Translations under genes and position numbers: made by a program
In this document: one piece after another, positions 22,036-29,840 of the stretch
How the letters are laid out: each line of letters starts with the position of its first letter
Position numbering within the stretch: position 1 is the stretch's first letter
The notes under the pieces: generated by a model
Databases searched by the model: none
Told to the model about the DNA's origin: nothing
The model's input: the letters and a program-made list of their open reading frames with translations, nothing else
Assembly (NCBI RefSeq): GCF_000936425.1
Contig: NZ_AVFK01000001.1
Location: forward strand, 310,001 to 374,000
From: Skermanella aerolata KACC 11604
Lineage (GTDB): Bacteria; Pseudomonadota; Alphaproteobacteria; Azospirillales; Azospirillaceae
Reading direction: 5' to 3'
DNA length: 64,000 nucleotides

Positions 22036-23091
22036 TCAGGAAGAAAGGCTGCGCGGCTTCGCGACGCTCAGCCGATCGGCCCAGGGCTCCAGTCCTTCCA
22101 GGATGCCGTCGTACAGCTCTACCCCGTTGCGGAGTTGGTCCGCGCGCCGTTTCAGGCCACCTTCTCCGGGCAGCCGGACGGGCGGCCCGCCGGGACGGGG
22201 CGGCGTGGCATGTGCGGCATCGGCCAACCAGGTCGTTTCCCGGATGAAACCGTCCCGGCCCCCGAAGGCGTCGGGATCGAACACCTGGAGGAAGACCGAG
22301 GCGCCCCAACCGGTCGCTCCGTCCGCGCGGCCATACCCGCCCAGCGCCGACGTCATCATCTCGACCATTAATCCCAAGGCATAGCCCTTGTGCCCGAGGT
22401 CGAGGCCGCCGAGCGGCAGGATCGCCCCGGGCGGTTCGGCGAAATACGCGGAAGCATCGGCAGTGGCGTTGCCGTGGCCGTCGATCAGCCAGGGATGGGG
22501 CAGGGGCTTGCCTTCGGCGTGGCTGCGGTTGGTCAGCCCGTTGGTGGTGGTGGACATGCTGACATCGAGCAGGACCGGCCCCTTGGATGTCGGCCAGCCG
22601 GCGGCCAGCGGGTTGGGCGTCATGATCCGGCCGATGCCGCCATGCGGCGTCACGCTGGCGCCCGCCGGATCGGAGCTTGCCAGGATGATCGCCAGTCCCC
22701 TGTCGATCGCCCGTTTCAGATAGGCGGCCAGACAAGCGATATGGTGGCTGCGCCGGATCACGACGGTAGCCGTGCCGTACTGCACGGCGCGCTGGCTCGC
22801 CAGATCGAGCGCCTGGACCACCAGCCAGGGGCCGGGCAGGCGCCGTCCGTCCCAGGTTATGGCAGGCCCGGTGTCGGCGATCGTTTCCGGGTCGCCGCCG
22901 GTCGTCATGGTGCCGGCATCGATTTCCTTCAGGTAGCCGGGGAGCAACTGGAGACCATGGGTGGTATGGCCGAACAGGTCGCCTTCCACCAGGATCTCGG
23001 CGACGGTCCTGGACCGGGTTGCCGGCAGGCCGGAAGCCTGAAGCAGGGCTTCGGCATACCCGACGAGCTTATCGGCGGCGAAGCGTGGCAT
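22036..23091 (-). CDS. Ldh-family NAD(P)-dependent oxidoreductase (malate/L-lactate/ureidoglycolate type)
   Basis: A 351-residue enzyme of the LDH2/MDH2 family, which has its own NAD-binding fold and acts on 2-hydroxyacids (malate, sulfolactate, ureidoglycolate, 2,3-diketogulonate). Family blocks seen: GHTTHGLQLLPGYL, VIRRSHHIACLAAYLKRA (catalytic His), MTPNPLAAGWP, GGLDLGHKGYALGLMVEMM. GGAGGAAAC precedes ATG 23091; the frame upstream overlaps the divergent lactonase and is not coding. Divergence from an SMP-30 lactonase suggests a sugar-acid catabolic pair. Confidence 0.9.
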   Translation of the reverse strand: MPRFAADKLVGYAEALLQASGLPATRSRTVAEILVEGDLFGHTTHGLQLLPGYLKEIDAGTMTTGGDPETIADTGPAITWDGRRLPGPWLVVQALDLASQRAVQYGTATVVIRRSHHIACLAAYLKRAIDRGLAIILASSDPAGASVTPHGGIGRIMTPNPLAAGWPTSKGPVLLDVSMSTTTNGLTNRSHAEGKPLPHPWLIDGHGNATADASAYFAEPPGAILPLGGLDLGHKGYALGLMVEMMTSALGGYGRADGATGWGASVFLQVFDPDAFGGRDGFIRETTWLADAAHATPPRPGGPPVRLPGEGGLKRRADQLRNGVELYDGILEGLEPWADRLSVAKPRSLSS

Positions 23092-23214
23092 CGTGTTTCC
23101 TCCATGCGCTCTGTCTGAATTTTCTGATGTTGACGCCGCCCATGGGGCAGCGGATCGTTTGCCATGGCAACAAAAATTCGCCATGGGAAAACCCATAGGG
23201 GAGGAGCAAGCAAG

Positions 23215-24123
23215 ATGGAAAGTCCTTTCGAGATCGTCGACAGCCGGTTCCGCCGTTACGCGCTCGGCAATGTCTTCATCGAAAAACTGCATACGGGAAT
23301 GCGCTGGGCGGAGGGGCCGGTCTGGTTCGGAGACGGCGGGCACCTGATCTGGAGCGACATACCGAACAACCGGATGATGCGCTGGGTGGAGGGAGGCGGC
23401 GTCAGCGTGTTCCGCTCGCCGTCGAACTTCACCAACGGCAACACCCGCGACCGCCAGGGCCGGCTGGTGAGCTGCGAACATGGCGCCAGGCGGGTTACGA
23501 GGACCGAGTACGACGGCTCCATCACCGTACTGGCCGACAGCCACAAGGGAAGACGGCTGAACTCGCCCAACGATGTCGTGGTGAAATCGGACGGCTCGAT
23601 CTGGTTCACCGATCCGCCATACGGCATCCTGACCGACTACGAGGGCCACAAGTCCGAGATCGAGCAGGACGGCTGCCACGTCTACCGGATCGATCCGGAG
23701 TCCGGCCAAGTCGCGGTGGCCGCCGGCGACTTCGACAAGCCGAACGGCATCGCCTTCTCACCGGATGAACGGATGCTCTACGTCGCCGATACGGGAGCTT
23801 CGCATCGTGACGACGGACCGCACCATATCCGCGCCTTCACCGTTTCCGAATCGGGGATCCTGTCGGGCGGCGAAGTCTTCGCCACGATCGAGCCCGGGCT
23901 GGCGGACGGGTTCCGCCTGGACACCGACGGGAACATCTGGACCAGCGCCGGCGACGGTGTCCATTGTTTCTCGCCCAACGGCGACCTGTTGGGAAAAGTC
24001 AGGGTTCCGGAGGTAGTTTCCAACCTCGCCTTCGGTGGACCGAAACGGAACCGGCTGTTCATCACCGCCACGACGTCGCTCTACAGTGTTTATGTCGGCG
24101 CCGTCGGGGCGGGGCGGTTCTGA
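23215..24123 (+). CDS. SMP-30/gluconolactonase-family lactonase
   Basis: A 302-residue six-bladed beta-propeller that hydrolyses sugar lactones with a single divalent metal. Motifs include MRWAEGPVWFGDGGHLIWSDIPNN (the metal Glu), GRRLNSPNDVVVKSDGSIWFTDPPYG (metal Asn), KPNGIAFSPDERMLYVADTG (metal Asn and Asp) and a late DGNIWTSAGDGVHCFSP. The start at 23215 follows GGGGAGGAG; the in-frame ATG at 23164 lacks a site. It is divergent from the Ldh-family gene, and the two may share a control region of about 120 bases. Confidence 0.92.
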   Translation: MESPFEIVDSRFRRYALGNVFIEKLHTGMRWAEGPVWFGDGGHLIWSDIPNNRMMRWVEGGGVSVFRSPSNFTNGNTRDRQGRLVSCEHGARRVTRTEYDGSITVLADSHKGRRLNSPNDVVVKSDGSIWFTDPPYGILTDYEGHKSEIEQDGCHVYRIDPESGQVAVAAGDFDKPNGIAFSPDERMLYVADTGASHRDDGPHHIRAFTVSESGILSGGEVFATIEPGLADGFRLDTDGNIWTSAGDGVHCFSPNGDLLGKVRVPEVVSNLAFGGPKRNRLFITATTSLYSVYVGAVGAGRF

Positions 24124-24139
24124 CCGGACGGGTCGACGG

Positions 24140-24304
24140 CTACGACGCCGAGGTTGAAGAAGCCTCGGCGTCACGCTCCGCATCCGGCGGGGTGTTGCTG
24201 TTGTCGTGGCGCAAAGTGGAACTGTCGAATGGCTGGAGCCCCAGATCGGCCATGACCTGCTCAAGACTGCGCGGTGGTGTCAGTAGATAGCTGCTGATAG
24301 GCAT
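24140..24304 (-). CDS. Small protein, 54 aa, unknown
   Basis: A short frame found by hand: it starts MPISSYLLTPPRSLEQVMADLG, continues QPFDSSTLRHDNSNTPPDAERDA and ends Ser/Ala-rich. GGAGCGAG lies about 8 bases before the ATG. There is no signal peptide or membrane helix. Its last codons contain a perfect 10-bp inverted repeat that may also end the lactonase transcript. I recognise no family. It is supported by the good ribosome site and by facing the lactonase gene convergently. Confidence 0.5.
   Translation of the reverse strand: MPISSYLLTPPRSLEQVMADLGLQPFDSSTLRHDNSNTPPDAERDAEASSTSAS
24144..24172. other. Perfect 10-bp stem hairpin, possible bidirectional transcription end
   Basis: GACGCCGAGG and CCTCGGCGTC flank a nine-base loop, 20 bases after the lactonase stop and inside the 3' end of the 54-aa gene on the other strand. 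No T-run on either side, so intrinsic termination is uncertain. Confidence 0.45.
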
Positions 24305-24507
24305 TGAAACTCGCTCCGTTCCGATGGAGACAAATTAGCGTGATCGAGTAAAAGACAGATTAATGACAGAGATTTAATTGCCGTTAAGCATGACTGACAG
24401 CCGAATGTTGCCATTTACAGGTCAAGTAACTTCGCTGCCGAAAGAGTCCGCTCGTCGCTAAAGAGGTTACTCCTACTACTTTTGACTTTATAGTGGATGG
24501 CTTCGCC

Positions 24508-24660
24508 ATGTGGAAAATTCTGACTTTGGTTCTCGCCACCGCCGCCCTGGTGGTATTTCATACGCCTCTCATGGCGTTGGCCTTCTTCGGCGTCGTTGTC
24601 GGCTTGTTCGTTACAACCGTCTTCGCCTCAACCTCAAGTTCCGGGGGGCGTGAGTTGTAG
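24508..24660 (+). CDS. Small membrane protein, 50 aa
   Basis: A short frame found by hand: MWKILTLVLATAALVVFHTP, then a second hydrophobic run (LMALAFFGVVVGLFVTTVFA) and a Ser/Gly tail. It is two helices long with almost no charge and probably sits in the inner membrane. GGATGG precedes it at workable spacing. The 200 bases upstream (24305-24507) contain no gene that I can see. Family not recognised. Confidence 0.5.
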   Translation: MWKILTLVLATAALVVFHTPLMALAFFGVVVGLFVTTVFASTSSSGGREL

Positions 24661-24679
24661 GGCGACGGCAAAGCGGCCA

Positions 24680-24705
24680 GCCCGGTCCCCTCTGCGAGAC
24701 CGGGC
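24680..24705. terminator. Hairpin between convergent small membrane genes
   Basis: GCCCGGTC / GACCGGGC, eight perfect pairs with a ten-base loop, between a plus-strand gene ending at 24660 and a minus-strand gene ending at 24718. There is no clear T-run; it is placed as a bidirectional terminator by position. Confidence 0.4.
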
Positions 24706-24717
24706 CGCCCGTCGCGG

Positions 24718-25023
24718 TCATTCGGCCGCGTGGTGCGTCATTTCAAGCGGGCGCTTCTTCGGCGGCGTCTGAGGCGGCGCCACCGAAGCGCGCAGCAGAA
24801 GGGAACAGCCGAACATGATCAGGCCGATTACAAAGACCACTAACGAAGCGAGCGCGGCAAAGGCCGACCTTGTCTCGTCGAGCCAAAGCGTGACCCCTGC
24901 GACGATAAAGCACGCATAGCTCCCCAACCCGATCAGGCCGGCCAGCGGACCGATGTTGAACGGAACGTTACTCAACCGCTTCTTTAAGTCCTGAGCCCAG
25001 GTGCTCGCCGTTGCATAAATCAT
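24718..25023 (-). CDS. Small two-helix membrane protein
   Basis: A 101-residue protein. The start at 25023 gives MIYATASTWAQDLKKRLSNVPF followed by two hydrophobic segments (LIGLGSYACFIVAGVTLWL and FAALASLVVFVIGLIMFGCSLLL) and a basic Pro-rich tail (PPQTPPKKRPLEMTHHAAE). The longer frame to 25185 adds 54 residues of poor character. No family recognised; probably an inner-membrane protein. Confidence 0.6.
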   Translation of the reverse strand: MIYATASTWAQDLKKRLSNVPFNIGPLAGLIGLGSYACFIVAGVTLWLDETRSAFAALASLVVFVIGLIMFGCSLLLRASVAPPQTPPKKRPLEMTHHAAE

Positions 25024-25236
25024 GACTGTGCCTGACCTGTTCCTTGTTTTGATTCGGAATTGCCAAGAATAAGCGCGGTTTGCGGTTCCCGCGTCAAGCC
25101 GTTTGGTTGGCTCCGGCATAGGCCGAAAATAAGGCGGAAAGGAGATGCTCAACTGCGCGCCATTTAACCGCTTGTTGACCATCAAGCCCCAAAATTGTCT
25201 CCATGCGGCGGAGGATCCGCGTTACGGGTACTGGAG

Positions 25237-25749
25237 ATGACGGTGTCGGGCAGTTTTGAAATCCGCCCTCGCGGGGGCGATCTTGAAGGTGGAGTTTCCT
25301 CCTCGCGCCGCACGGCGGATCATCACCGCGGCGGTGACGACGCCCTGTTCGACGAGTTCAACAATACCCTGGCACGCCTGGAAGGCGCCGGCCGCGACCG
25401 TGGAAGCACCAGCGGCCTGATCACCCAGATCGAGCAGCTGGCCTCCGTGGTCGAGCGGCAGGCACAGGAACTGCGCGTCGCCCGCGGGGCCGCCGCCAAG
25501 CTGGAAGGCGAGAACGAACGGATGCGGCAGATGCTGCACGCCCTGATCGCCGCCATCGACGCGGGGGAGACAAGGCTGTTCGGAACGGTGGAGCGCGCGG
25601 AGCGGCGTCTGCGGGAACTCATCGATACCGGCACCGCCTTGCCCGAACCGTCCCATCAGGTCCAGGCGCCGCGTCCGCGGGCCGCCCGTCCCATCCGCGA
25701 ACCGGAACCCGGCCGGCCAGCCAAGCCGTCCATCCGGGTCATCGAATAG
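25237..25749 (+). CDS. Coiled-coil protein of unknown function
   Basis: About 170 residues. The middle is a long amphipathic helix (LITQIEQLASVVERQAQELRVARGAAAKLEGENERMRQML) typical of coiled coils, flanked by an Arg/Gly/Asp-rich head and a Pro/Arg-rich tail. There is no membrane segment. The start is uncertain: ATG 25237 sits directly on GGAG, whereas GTG 25243 has that GGAG at ideal distance and may be the true start. The overall shape recalls small structural or cell-division-associated proteins, but no family is recognised. Confidence 0.6.
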   Translation: MTVSGSFEIRPRGGDLEGGVSSSRRTADHHRGGDDALFDEFNNTLARLEGAGRDRGSTSGLITQIEQLASVVERQAQELRVARGAAAKLEGENERMRQMLHALIAAIDAGETRLFGTVERAERRLRELIDTGTALPEPSHQVQAPRPRAARPIREPEPGRPAKPSIRVIE

Positions 25750-25771
25750 CCGAGTAAATCGCCGTGCGGGT

Positions 25772-25792
25772 GCCGGGCCTTTCAAGCCCGGC
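25772..25792. terminator. Hairpin between convergent genes
   Basis: GCCGGGC / GCCCGGC with a seven-base loop, lying between the coiled-coil gene and the converging dnaJ-like gene. No strong T-run; the call rests on position and stem strength. Confidence 0.45.
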
Positions 25793-25813
25793 GATTCCGC
25801 GCAGCCGTCATTC

Positions 25814-26731
25814 CTATTCCAGTCCGACCTTTTTCCTGACGTCGTAGCTGCGGTCCTTGGCCCAGCGCTCCAGGAAGGATGCCAGTTCGCTGTCTGGAGG
25901 ATCGGGCAGAACGACTTTCAGCTTCACGTACTGATCGCCGGCTATCCCGCTTTTAGCGTCGGGAATTCCCTTGCCCTTGAGCCGCAGGGTGCCGCCCGTG
26001 TTGGAGCCGCGCGGCACCTTGACCGCGACCTGACCGCCCAGCGTCGGCACCTTGATCGTGGCGCCCAGCACCGCTTCGGGAAGGCTGATCGGCAGCTCGA
26101 GGTGAATGTCCGATTCCTTGCGGACGAAGAACGGGTGCTGCTCGACATGGACCTCGACGATCGCGTCGCCGGCCGGTGCCCCGCCCATGCCGGCGATGCC
26201 TTGGCCCTTCAGCCGGAGCTTCTGCTGGTCTTCGGTCCCCGGCGGGATAGCCACGTCGATGCTCTTGCCGGTCGAAAGATTGATTCGGCGCTTGGTGCCG
26301 AGTGCAGCTTCGGTGAACGGGACGGTGACCGAATAGGCGATGTCGGTGCCGCGTTGCTTGAAACCGGCGCCGGCACCGGCTCCGCCGCGACGGCGGCCGG
26401 CGCCGAACAGGTCGGAGAAAAGATCCTCCGCGTCGAAACCGCCGAAGTCTCCGGCGCCCGCCCCGGCGCTGCGTCCACCGCCCGAATATGCCCGGTGAAG
26501 CGGACGTTCGTTGCCGTTGGCGTCTATCTCGCCACGGTCGAACCGCCCGCGCTTTTCCGTATCGGACAGCAGGTTGTAGGCGCCCGAAACGTCCTTGAAC
26601 CGTTGTTCGATGTCGGGGCGGCCCGGATTGAGGTCCGGATGATACTGCTTTGCGAGCTTCCGGTAAGCCTGTTTGATTTCTTCGGCTGAGGCCGACCTGG
26701 TCAATCCCAGAACCTGATAAGGGTCGCGCAT
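25814..26731 (-). CDS. CbpA-like DnaJ co-chaperone (no zinc finger)
   Basis: A type-II J-domain protein of 305 residues. The J domain is residues 1-70 (DPYQVLGLTRSASAEEIKQAYRKLAKQYHPDLNPG) with the HPD triad that stimulates DnaK ATPase. A Gly/Ala-rich linker (about 85-125) is followed by two beta-sandwich substrate domains (FKQRGTDIAYSVTVPFTEAALG, then HPFFVRKESDIHLELPISLPEAVLG). The four CxxCxGxG repeats of DnaJ are absent. Start 26731 was chosen at the J-domain edge; no strong ribosome site is seen. No DnaK or GrpE gene is nearby. Confidence 0.92.
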   Translation of the reverse strand: MRDPYQVLGLTRSASAEEIKQAYRKLAKQYHPDLNPGRPDIEQRFKDVSGAYNLLSDTEKRGRFDRGEIDANGNERPLHRAYSGGGRSAGAGAGDFGGFDAEDLFSDLFGAGRRRGGAGAGAGFKQRGTDIAYSVTVPFTEAALGTKRRINLSTGKSIDVAIPPGTEDQQKLRLKGQGIAGMGGAPAGDAIVEVHVEQHPFFVRKESDIHLELPISLPEAVLGATIKVPTLGGQVAVKVPRGSNTGGTLRLKGKGIPDAKSGIAGDQYVKLKVVLPDPPDSELASFLERWAKDRSYDVRKKVGLE

Positions 26732-26848
26732 GACGGCCACGAGATAAAGTATCCTGTCAAAAAGATCCGGCACTACGGCGACCACCCGCCATCCGGAACG
26801 GTGGCGGGCGTCTTGACAGGTCCGACTATCCCGATCGATCGCCGCAGC

Positions 26849-27322
26849 TTACTGCACGATCTTCCAGGAACCGTCGGGCTGCTGGCAAGCTTGGCCGAAA
26901 GCCTGTTGGGTTCTGCCCCCGACAGTAACCGTTTGCTGGTATTCCCGGCAATAAGCGTTTGTGTTCGACTGGCGGCCCTCACGGATTGGCACGATCACGC
27001 CGGAGTTGCCGCTCTCGGGATTGTTCCAGACGATCTTCTGTCCGATCGGAGCCGCATAAGCCTGCTGAACCGCGCGCCCGGCGTAAGCCTGGTCGGCGCG
27101 ATCGAGGGAGGAGCCGATCTCGCTGCCGAGCAGGGCGCCGAGGATCGTGCCGGCGCCGACCGCGACCAGCTTGCCGGTGCCGCCGCCGATCTGCGAACCG
27201 AGCAGGCCGCCGGCGGCAGCACCGCCCAAAGTGCCGAATCCCTGCTTCGGACCGATCCCGTCCGTCGTGCATCCGGCGACGAGCGTCAAGGCGAGGAGCG
27301 CCGGAGCGAATTTCTTGACCAT
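26849..27322 (-). CDS. Glycine-zipper (17-kDa surface-antigen type) lipoprotein
   Basis: A 157-residue outer-membrane lipoprotein. The signal peptide ends in LVAGC (lipobox). It is followed by the glycine-zipper 2TM segment (GFGTLGGAAAGGLLGSQIGGG...GAGTILGALLGSEIGSSLD) and a C-terminal domain of the RT0821/Lpp0805 type (CREYQQTVTVGGRTQQAFGQACQQPDGSWKI). Such proteins support envelope integrity; the exact role is unknown. It is divergent from pdxH, with 202 bases between. Confidence 0.88.
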   Translation of the reverse strand: MVKKFAPALLALTLVAGCTTDGIGPKQGFGTLGGAAAGGLLGSQIGGGTGKLVAVGAGTILGALLGSEIGSSLDRADQAYAGRAVQQAYAAPIGQKIVWNNPESGNSGVIVPIREGRQSNTNAYCREYQQTVTVGGRTQQAFGQACQQPDGSWKIVQ

Positions 27323-27524
27323 CTTGCTGCAAAGCCTCGTTAATTCATGCCAGAGTGCGACGGTTCACCCAGGCGCTGCCAATTCGGACACTGGACCGGC
27401 ATCCCCCGCCGAGGATACCTGCCATCTGAATCGGCCGACCGGTCTGTCCGCCGACGCATGGAAATCCGTATCGTCTCTAATAATGTATATTCCGTTTCAC
27501 TCCAGCGTATGACGGGGATCACAG

Positions 27525-28145
27525 ATGATTGAGTTTAATGCAAACGATCCCTTCGGGCTGTTCCGCCAATGGATGGCCGATGCGGAAAAGTCGGAACCTG
27601 AAGATCCCAACGCGATGGCGCTGGCGACTGCCGACGCCTCGGGCGTGCCGTCAGTCCGCATGGTGCTTCTGAAGGGGATCGACGACAGGGGGTTCGTCTT
27701 CTATACGAACCTGGAAAGCCGAAAGGGCGTCCAGCTTGCTGAAAATCCCAACGCGGCCCTGTGCTTCCACTGGAAATCGCTCAAGCGGCAGATCCGCGTC
27801 GAAGGTCCGGTCGAGGCGGTGAGCGAGGCGGAAGCGGACGAGTATTATCATAGCCGTCCGCGCGGCAGCCAGATCGGCGCCTGGGCATCGCGCCAGTCCA
27901 GGCCGCTGGAAGGACGCTGGGAGCTGGAAAAGCGAGTGGCGGAGTTCACCGCAAAGCATGCGATCGGCACGATCCCCCGGCCACCGCACTGGTCGGGCTT
28001 CCGTGTACTTCCCAGCCGGATAGAGTTCTGGCACGACCGCCCTTTCCGGCTTCACGACCGCGTGGTTTTCCATCGTGCAGGAGGAGGGGCCGGGGAAAAT
28101 GCTGCGGGAGATAAAGGATGGACAACGGAGCGGCTGTTCCCCTAA
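27525..28145 (+). CDS. pdxH: Pyridoxamine 5'-phosphate oxidase
   Basis: An FMN flavoprotein of 206 residues, the usual PdxH length, that oxidises pyridoxine/pyridoxamine 5'-phosphate to pyridoxal phosphate. Family blocks: [66 protein letters not shown], and the C-terminal [27 protein letters not shown] with WTTERLFP. Followed after 30 bases by a CDF transporter on the same strand. Confidence 0.95.
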   Translation: MIEFNANDPFGLFRQWMADAEKSEPEDPNAMALATADASGVPSVRMVLLKGIDDRGFVFYTNLESRKGVQLAENPNAALCFHWKSLKRQIRVEGPVEAVSEAEADEYYHSRPRGSQIGAWASRQSRPLEGRWELEKRVAEFTAKHAIGTIPRPPHWSGFRVLPSRIEFWHDRPFRLHDRVVFHRAGGGAGENAAGDKGWTTERLFP

Positions 28146-28175
28146 TAGCGCCGTATGGTGCAAGGGAACGACAAG

Positions 28176-29135
28176 ATGGCCGATTTGAAACGGGACCGGG
28201 CAGAGCCTGTAGATCATGACGGCGCCTTGCGCCGCCGCGCCACCTATGCCAGCGTCGCCGTCGCGGCGACGCTGATCGTCGCCAAGCTGACGGCCTACCT
28301 GTTCACCGAGTCGGTCAGCATACTGTCTTCCCTGATCGACAGTTCATCGGACCTGCTGGCGTCGCTGGTGACGCTGCTCGGCGTGCGGGTCGCCTTGCGG
28401 CCGCCGGACCGGTCCCATCGCTACGGGCATGGCAAGGCGGAGTCGCTGGCGGCGCTCGCCCAGGCTGCCTTCGTCACCGGATCGGCCGTTTTCCTCAGCT
28501 ATGAGGCGATCAACCGGCTGATCAATCCGCAGCAGATCCAGGAAGGTCTTGCCGGCATCGCCGTCATGATCCTCTCCATCTTCCTGACCGTCGGCCTCGT
28601 GGCATACCAGCGCCATGTGATCCGACGGACGGGATCGATGGCGATCGGCGCCGACAGCCTGCACTACAGCGGCGACCTGTTCATGAACCTCGCGGTGATC
28701 GCGGCGCTCGTGATCACCAATGCCACCGGCGTCGGGTCGGTGGACCCCATCTTCGCGCTCGGCATCGCCGCCTTCCTGGTGTTCGGCGCGACCCGGATCG
28801 CCAAGGGGTCGCTCGATACCCTGATGGACCGCGAACTGCCGCATGCCGACCGGAAACGCATCCGGGACATCGTCATGGCCCATCCCGCCACGCGTGACAT
28901 GCACGACCTTCGCACTCGCAATGCCGGCAGCATCGTCTTCATCGAACTGCATCTGGAACTCGACAGCCACCTGACGCTTGCCGCCGCCCACGACATCACC
29001 GATGCGGTGGAAGCCCAGCTGATGGAGGCTTTTCCACAGGCCGAAGTGCTGGTCCACCAGGAACCCTACGGCCTCAGCGACGAGCGGCTCGACACCCGGA
29101 TCGCCGAAGCCGGCCGGCTTCGGCGTGGTTTGTGA
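28176..29135 (+). CDS. Cation diffusion facilitator (FieF-type metal exporter)
   Basis: An inner-membrane divalent metal/proton antiporter of 319 residues. Six helices are visible, with LSSLIDSSSDLLASL in TM2 and ADSLHYSGDLFMNL in TM5, carrying the Asp/His metal-site residues of the FieF branch. The cytoplasmic tail (MHDLRTRNAGSIVFIELHLELDSHLTLAAAH) is the CDF dimerisation domain. The start at 28176 follows AAGGGAA; ATG 28155 is in frame but unsupported. Likely substrates are Fe(II) or Zn(II). Confidence 0.92.
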   Translation: MADLKRDRAEPVDHDGALRRRATYASVAVAATLIVAKLTAYLFTESVSILSSLIDSSSDLLASLVTLLGVRVALRPPDRSHRYGHGKAESLAALAQAAFVTGSAVFLSYEAINRLINPQQIQEGLAGIAVMILSIFLTVGLVAYQRHVIRRTGSMAIGADSLHYSGDLFMNLAVIAALVITNATGVGSVDPIFALGIAAFLVFGATRIAKGSLDTLMDRELPHADRKRIRDIVMAHPATRDMHDLRTRNAGSIVFIELHLELDSHLTLAAAHDITDAVEAQLMEAFPQAEVLVHQEPYGLSDERLDTRIAEAGRLRRGL

Positions 29136-29200
29136 AATCTTAACCTCGATCCCCCGATCATCTGACCTGAATATGGATCAGGCGACGTTCGGGGTCGGTC

Positions 29201-29563
29201 GTGATACGGAAATTGGCTGCGCTGTTGATGACCGTGCTGGCGTTGACCGCCTGCCAGGATGAGGTGCCGTCCGAGGACGCCATAGCAAGCCTGCTTGAAG
29301 TTTCGACGAACCAGGAACTGGCGCTCGTCAGGATCGGACAGGCGGCGGGACCGAACGCCGGCATGATCCCCGACGCCGTGCGGATCGTCAATTTGAAGAA
29401 GCTGGGTGCCGTCACCGACAGCAAGGGGATCTACGTAGCCTCGATCCAGTTCGACGTGATGGTCGAACACAAGGGTGCCCTGACGCTCAACCAGCGCGGC
29501 GCCAAAGCAAGGCTCAAGTTGAGCCGCGCCGAGAATGGATGGCAAGTAGTCGAGAAGCAGTAG
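29201..29563 (+). CDS. Small lipoprotein
   Basis: A 120-residue protein that starts with GTG. The signal peptide ends LALTAC, a good lipobox, and mature residues begin QDEVPSEDAIAS. A likely beta-rich body follows (YVASIQFDVMVEHKGALTLNQRGAKARLKLSR). No family recognised. Downstream, 29564-29840 is AT-rich (tracts near 29640-29670) without a convincing gene; a 24-codon frame near 29680 lacks a placed ribosome site. Confidence 0.75.
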   Translation: MIRKLAALLMTVLALTACQDEVPSEDAIASLLEVSTNQELALVRIGQAAGPNAGMIPDAVRIVNLKKLGAVTDSKGIYVASIQFDVMVEHKGALTLNQRGAKARLKLSRAENGWQVVEKQ

Positions 29564-29840
29564 CCGATTAAGTTCCGCATTGCGGCATGGTGTCGCTGAA
29601 AAACTTAACTATCCGGCAGTTTTCTTATACCTTTCAATAATAAATACCTATCCAAAGGAGTAATATTTCAGTTTCTAATGAACTCCATCGTATCGAAGCG
29701 GAATACAATGGCGGGATTTTCATTAGATTTGTTATTGTTATGTGTGGCTAACTAGCAGATTTGGCAACGTTTTATTTAACGGAGACCGCTGTTAAGAGAG
29801 TGCCTCGAACAGGTCGCCTCGACCAACTTCGGAGCTCTCG

